This document shows, one piece after another, positions 57,481 to 64,000 of a stretch of DNA of 64,000 nt. The position numbers were made by a program, and so were the translations under genes. How positions within the stretch are numbered: position 1 is the first letter of the stretch; each line of letters starts with the position of its first letter. Origin of the DNA: Certhia americana (Eukaryota > Chordata > Aves > Passeriformes > Certhiidae); contig CM031859.1 of NCBI GenBank assembly GCA_018697195.1, positions 55,242,650-55,306,649 on the forward strand, in the 5' to 3' direction. The notes under the pieces are model-generated. The model saw only the letters and a list, made by a program, of their open reading frames with translations. It ran no database searches and was not told the origin of the DNA.

Positions 57481-60400
57481 AAAATGCACAGATTCAAAGG
57501 GTCTTAAGACCCCTTAAGTCTCACAGAGACTGGAAGAGCCATGATGACTTATGGATAATCCTCACTAAATGACATGAGAGTGGTCATTACAGTAGGTGTT
57601 AGTGTGGGGTAAGAATTAAGGTTACCCTAACCCAAAACTCACCACAGAACTTGCTGGACATCTTTCATCTTACTCGTACCAGCCATGATGCTAGCATATA
57701 CCAGTTCCCTAAAGTGTGGTAACTGAGGGACTGTGTTTCATAGGCAACAGGAATGAAAGCTGGCTTTATTGCTGGTTTCTGCAAAACAAGGTGAAAATAT
57801 ATGTCACCAGCAAATTTTGAAGCCAAACAGGTCATCTGTTAATAGCTAAAAGTAAGTTATGGTAGGAGGTAAAATTTAAGAAGACATGAGACAAAGACAG
57901 CTAAGTCCAAAATTGGTGTAAGGCTGAAGATTCCTTGGTGGCTGCTCAGCTGCTGCAAGGCCTGTTGTAAAATTCTATCAGAGGCAATCATAGGATTGTG
58001 TTTTCATGAGAACAGTATGGAATAACAGGCTCTAAACCAAGGATTCCTGCTTAATCCTGTAATCCTACTGAGAAATTTTGACAGCTAAAGTTTGAATAGA
58101 GGTAGAGGGGAATTAATCGTATTATTTTGTGGGTGGTTAAGACCCACCACATTTTGTTTATAAAAGTGGATTTAGGGTCTGAAAGCCAAGTGTACTGCAG
58201 GAAACAGGGAAGCACCTTACCTGAGGAAAGAATAAGGCATATAGTGAGAGATGGGACAGTTTAGAGTTGGGACCATACAGGCTCCTAAAATAGTTTGGCA
58301 AGGCTGTTTTCAGATTACTTTTCTTTTCTTTGTCAGAGATATTTTTGACTGATTCATGAATTTTAGGTTCTGCTCTGAAAATGCTGATGAGAAAAGCATA
58401 ATTAATAGCAGATAAAAAGTAGGGCCAGGCAAGTCCAAGCTCTTGTGCAGATCTCTGGAAACAAAGTGAGGCATCTGGCCCGTTACTCTGGTGGTGTTGC
58501 CCAGGCTGGTGGAAGGTTAGAGGACTTGTTTATGTGTTAACTTGATGGACTGACTGTCTTGTGAACAAGGGAGGATTTGGAGATGTTTCTGCTCCTGAAT
58601 TGAGCCACACCTTCTTTTTTCTAACCTGCACAGGTCTGGGTGGCAAGCCAGGGCCCAGCACTCAGAGGTGATGCCAGCAGCAGCGGGAGCAGAGCTCCAG
58701 CTTGGCAGCCTTGGAGCGGGGTGTGTGCTGCTCACCCATGTATCTGCTGGGTTCTGGGGGGACACAGCCAGAGGAGAAGCCAGCCAGTCATTCATATATT
58801 GTGTGAATATGTCTGAACAACTGTAGAAGCTGTGCAGAAATATTCACACAATACCAGATGTCCATGTTTACCCACCTGGGTGGCAGCACGTGTTCTGGAT
58901 CTGAGCTCATACCTCTGTGTCATGTCACAGCTGGTGAGGAAGCAGCCTGAGTAAATTGCAGGGAGTTTCCCAGATCAGAGAGAGTGTCAGCAAGTAAGAG
59001 CTCTTAGTGTTATTGTGAACTGGGGAAAAGTAATATAAAATAACAACCCCATCTTTGTCCCCTATATCTTTGGATTCCAGAGGCTCCCCAGCTGTCTGCA
59101 GACCTATCTTCCGTCATAACATGCATAGCAGGTGGTTGCTCTTACCTTGAAGACACTGGAGTCTATCCCCAGTGGAAATCTACCCTTCCTAAAATCATTC
59201 CCAGTCTTATTTCCCTCTTGGTCTGGTCACTGATGGCACAAATGCCTGCACCAAACCCAGTGTCATCATGCATGAAAAGAGGAAATGCACTGCACCTGTC
59301 TGCTGGCAGCCCCAACAGCAACCAAGCGTTAGGGCCAGCACTGCTATGTAGTGTAAGACAATACAGGAAACAGTCTTTTCTCTCTACATTTTCATTTGCT
59401 TTGTGTAAAATGATACAGGAAACCACTTGGGAGACAACAGGGTAAGAATGGCAGTAATAACTTGTCGTGTATGATCAGTATAGGCGGTTTAAACCACTTT
59501 AGCTCTAGTTGTGCAAAGCAGAAATTACACGTTAGAAAATGTGACTGAGGCATGATAGAGATGAGTCAGAGCTTCCCATGATAAAATGTTGGAGGGAAAG
59601 CTCTGAATGCCGATCAGCCATTAGTGCATACAGAGTAACATATTTTGTGTTACTGATAAAGTTAGTGAAAGAAGGGTCTGATACCATGGTGCTCTCTCTT
59701 GCAACCCCTTTCTAGATGTTCCTGTCAACATGTGTCCAAATCCTTCTTGAAACAGTGTTGCTTGTCCAACTTAATTAATGTCTGTCAAGTGGCTGCCCTA
59801 GTAAGAAAGACTGCCCTGAAATGATCTTTATTCTTGATTGTACTGTAATTTGTCCTTTGTCTTTTACCCCGGTTTGCTTTTAATCTGTATCACATATTTG
59901 TCACTTGCATGCATTTGCAACCTATCACAGAAATTAGCTGTTATTCTTTACTTGCCCTCCGTACTGCAGGAATAGGTGGTTAAGTAAGATGCTTGATGCA
60001 TGTTACTGTGAAACCTGAATCTCTTTTGTTCAGTTCACTGAACACTCAGGATTTTTCAGCTGGAGTCTGGTGGCTCACCTGACTCCCTGTCCTCTGCACA
60101 AGAGAAATAGCTATTCTGCTGAGGATTCCTTCTACTGGAAAATTGTTTAAAAGGATAATAACTGGTGTGTGGAGGCACCAGAAGTTTTAAAAAAATTATG
60201 TAGATGACACAGAAATTGTTAACAGCCCTTTCTGGACACTCTTTGGAATCAGCCAGGATAGGTCTGTGACTCCTTAGGGCAACATCTTTACAAGTCATCT
60301 AATGACATGCTGAAAATGGAACTACTGTGTATGACTGTAATTAGATAATAAGCAGTAAGCAACAGGAGCTTTATAATTACATGCCTGAATGAGGTGTGTA

Positions 60401-63400
60401 TTACTATGTATTGCTGGGGTTTAAAGAAGGAATTTCCATCAGAACTGCAAAAGTGATCTAAAGGTCCATGAATTAATTCAATATTTTAAAAATCAAAATT
60501 TCAGCGTTGTGATGGGTGTGTGGTATATCATATTGTGGTTCTGCAGGGAAACTGTAGCCCAGTTTTCTCATGTCTCATTTCTTCTTTTTCAACAGATTCT
60601 CCCACAGTGCACCATGGAATATGAAACTGTATTACAATCCCCTTTTCTCTTGGTGTCTAGCTGGGAGCATGACTGATAGAGAACAACCAGAGTGCAGTGC
60701 ATCAAAATATCATTGCACAAGGGAAATATATCCTCCTGCTTTAGGATTTTTCCCAAATGCTGAATTTTTAAATGAAGGCTCTGAAGTAGCTATACATTTT
60801 CCTTTGAGTAAATTTGTTCTATTGTTTCTAAATTGCTTCTAATACCCATCTCTGTCCTAAGACAAAACATAGACTCGGAGATAATTTTTATTTTTCAAGG
60901 TGATGCATCTTGAACACAAGTGCAAAACAAGCTCATGCAGTGGGTTTACTGCATGAAGTCAGAAGGTCACTAAGCAAAAACACTGAACTGTCTCTTCTAT
61001 CAAGTGTAGATATATATATGGAATGGATCTAGAGTCCTAAAATATAAAAAAGGCCATTATATTTTATAAAAATTAAAATTGTAAAGTGTACCAAGAATAT
61101 AGAACAATTACTCTGAGGGTAGAAATAATGAGGCCTGAGTTTACTCTGTTTCAGACTGTCTCAACATTAAAATTCCTCCTGAAAAATGGGAGTAGCATGG
61201 GAGTACTGGGAGGCCGACTTCAAATATGTGAGATATTTCCCTAATATAGGGATATAAATACTAAAAATACAAGGAATTTACCTACTGCTTCAACCTTACA
61301 AAGACAATAAGAAATTCGTTTGATTCTATTACAGAAAAAAACAAGGGGTCTTGGCTTTTTATTTATATATTTCCACCTTTTTCGACTTTCTTCATTATAC
61401 CTTTGACAGAAACGGGACAAGATGCTAAGCTGTGATAGTCATCACATGGAAATCCATGTCATTAAATCAGGTAATAATTCAGGCCATGAACATGAACAAA
61501 GGCTGCTCTTGGGGACTTCAAGTTCAGGATTTCTAGCTCCTACAGTGATGTAGTGGTGCATCTTGCCAAAGCTCCAGCATAAACACCTATATTGCCTGTG
61601 TCATCAGTTCACTTTCAGAAACAGTATTGACTTGTCCTCTTCTGTTCATAGTTTGATTTGGTAACAAAGAGTTACCAAGAGTTAACACTAAATAAATTGT
61701 GTAGTAGACAACAACTAACTGAATTGCAACTGAAGATAAAGAATCTGAAATTCTGCAGTTTTTAGGCTTTCCACTTCTTCCTGGATCAAAACATAAGTTT
61801 CCTTCTTCCTCTGAGCTGGAGGGTTTAAAGACTCCACTGTTTTCTCCCTCTCCTTAACAAGGCCTTCCAACAACCAAAATATGTTCAGAGTCAATTGAAA
61901 TTTCAGTGTTTATTTAATAGAAAATATTTTCCTCAGAATTTCTATGTTCCAGGGACCACTGCTGCCTCTATTTCCTGCTGAACACATCTTCCTAGGACTA
62001 CATTTTTTATTCCTGGTCATAATTTGCCCTTATCTTTTGATGACAAGGACACATGATTCTCCCTGTCCTATAAGCAACACACCGGCATCTCTGTGTGGCT
62101 CTTGGCCACGCAATAAGTGTTGCTGATCACAGTGGAGGCAGATGCAGGTAGGGCTCCTGGACATGTCCCAGGTGGGCAGCTGTGTCTGCCTTTGCACCCA
62201 CAGTGGGATGGAGTGGGCCTGAGATGGCTGTGCAGAGTAGAAATGTTCAGGTTACCACCAGCCCCCAGGCCAACACAGCCCCACGGGATGTATCCCTGGG
62301 AGCAAAGCACTTTCACAAGGCACCTACATGCAAAAGACTGAAGGTTGGTGGTTCTGTATCATCTATACTGTTTCTCATTATCTCTTTTTCTGGTCTCTCT
62401 GATCTTGGCTTAAACTTTTAATACCTTGTGGTTTACATGCACCCACATTCCCACTGATGAATACACATTTTCAGTGAGGTGGAGGAGCAGAGTTTACAGG
62501 CATGACTCAGGGCACACTTAAATACACTTATTAAGATTTCTGCAACTACGTTGTTATGTGGATTGTTCTGCTGTGGTACAAAGAGATCAGACTCTAATCT
62601 GGGGCATGTTCTCAGCAAAGCTATTTCCTAGTCCTCCTCCAACTATGGATCGATGAAAAGAGTTAGAGAGGTGTCAGTCACAGAGCTGTACTGCTCCTCC
62701 TCATCAGGCCGAGTGTACCAATCACCCAGATGACTGTATAGCATATAATATGCATAATATTTTTATACAAATCTTGCCAAAATTAAACTTAGTACTCTCC
62801 CAGGTGAAGAAAGGCTTGCTTTCTGGTGTTGGGGTATTTCTTTGAGGGACAGAGATGAGGGAAGGAAGAATCAGCAAGAGACTAAAACACAGTTGGTTGT
62901 ATAGAAACCATATGAGTCAGATGAAAAAAATAGATTAAGAGATTTGTAAAACAGCCTGATGATCTGTATCTCTTTTTTTCACTGGAAAGTTTTGGAGATA
63001 TTGTGATGGCTGAAGACCAAAAAACAGAGCTGTCTTTTGGCACCACACAGAGATAGAGCAACAGCATTCAGAGCTGGAAGGTAATTCCAGCAACAGTCCT
63101 GAAGCAGAGCCTCATGCAGCACCATGTCAGGACAGCATGGCAGTGGGGCTCATCCCTCATGTGGCAGATGAGTCACTGGAGTCCATGTCTCTTGCACCAT
63201 GGCTGTTGGTCTGATGACTCTGCTGGGAAAGAGGAGGCAATACGAGTAGATGCTGGCCAGAATCTGTAAACATGAGGTGTTTTTTGTTCCTATCACCTGT
63301 GATAGTCTCAGTGGGCATCATGAATTCTGTTTTGGCAGAGTTAAACTGTAGTACAGAATATGTGTATCCCCAAAACCAGGGGATGAGCCCCAGGTGCTTC

Positions 63401-64000
63401 CTGATCCCAGCTAACTAGTTTTACAGGGGTTTCTTGCATCCTCTCATCTACTTAAGCAAGCTGCTATCTGCACCTCAGGATGGGATCAGGGTGCAGGCTC
63501 TGAATATGAAGGCTTTGTAAGGTATATAAACCACAAACACTTCTGAAGGGCAAGCTCAAGTCAGGATGGCATGAAAACTTGTCTTAAATGCCACCTAAAT
63601 TCTAGCTTGTGAACACAAGCACTTTATTCAATCAAAGCTTAAATTCTTCAGTCTTAATATTTTCATAGCTGGGAAGAAACAGACAAGGGGTGGTACTGCC
63701 TGTTCCATAACTGCAAATGTAAATCTTTCTTGGGATGATCATTAAACTGTAGGTGTGTGATTCCTGAAGGAACATCGTGCCAGGCAAAACAAGGCCAGGC
63801 TTTTGAAGCATTCATCTCCTTGTGTCAGTGGTGAAACAGACTTCCCTGGTGGAAAACATGTGATTGATTAAGCTTAATTATCCCTTCTGGCTTCCAAGAA
63901 CAGGCTTTATGTTAATGCAAGAGGAGATAGAGTCTCTGCCCTAATTCACAGCCAAGAGCACTTCCCCACTGCAGTAACCAGCATGATCTGTAACTGGCAA
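57481..64000. other. Right-hand intergenic region
   Basis: About 6.5 kb of AT-rich sequence with no recognised exon, RNA gene or transposable element. A short hairpin lies at 58797-58853. In mammals the next genes in this direction are PNLDC1 and TCP1; none of their exons was recognised here. Confidence 0.6.
58797..58853. repeat. 19-bp inverted repeat with 19-nt loop
   Basis: Arms 58797-58815 and 58835-58853 (TATTGTGTGAATAT-TCTG and its complement) pair at 18 of 19 positions around a 19-base loop. The size resembles a microRNA precursor, but nothing else supports that. Confidence 0.7.

Overview
This is a piece of a vertebrate nuclear genome, almost certainly a bird. The signs are spliced genes with long introns, several CR1 retroelement fragments in both orientations, a solo LTR of the avian ERVL type, and a gene order (MAS1 upstream of IGF2R, same strand) that also occurs in mammals. 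There are no bacterial operons, CRISPR arrays or phage genes. The two recognised genes are both on the minus strand, so biological 5' to 3' runs from high to low coordinates.

Positions 580-34355 hold the 5' half of IGF2R, the cation-independent mannose-6-phosphate / IGF2 receptor. I located exons 1 to 23 by translation, splice sites and continuous reading phase. Together they encode about 1,066 residues: the signal peptide and roughly the first seven and a half of the fifteen lumenal repeats. The IGF2-binding repeat 11, the membrane span and the tail lie to the left, outside the window. The residues that contact mannose-6-phosphate in the first binding site (repeat 3), and their equivalents in repeat 5, are kept. 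Exon 1 sits in a CpG island with two E-box/M-box-like sites. As written, its reading frame is broken by one base.

Positions about 34121-42370 are abnormal. About 4 kb, holding exon 1, its promoter, a CpG-bearing CA-rich minisatellite, a CR1 fragment and about 1.7 kb of single-copy sequence, occurs twice in direct tandem. The copies differ mostly by one- and two-base insertions and deletions, the pattern expected of unpolished long-read sequence. A false duplication is more likely than a real one, but this window alone cannot settle it.

Positions about 42370-51930 are intergenic and hold one solo ERVL-type LTR (about 43936-44426). Positions 51935-52924 hold an intact single-exon MAS1 receptor of 329 residues. 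From 52925 to the right end no coding exon is recognised; there is a long polypurine tract (55320-55462), a 49-base direct repeat, a CR1 fragment and a short hairpin.

I found no undescribed gene system. The items most worth checking are the tandem duplication with its minisatellite, the exon 1 frame break, and a 35-base-pair intronic hairpin whose only mismatches become G-U pairs in the IGF2R transcript.
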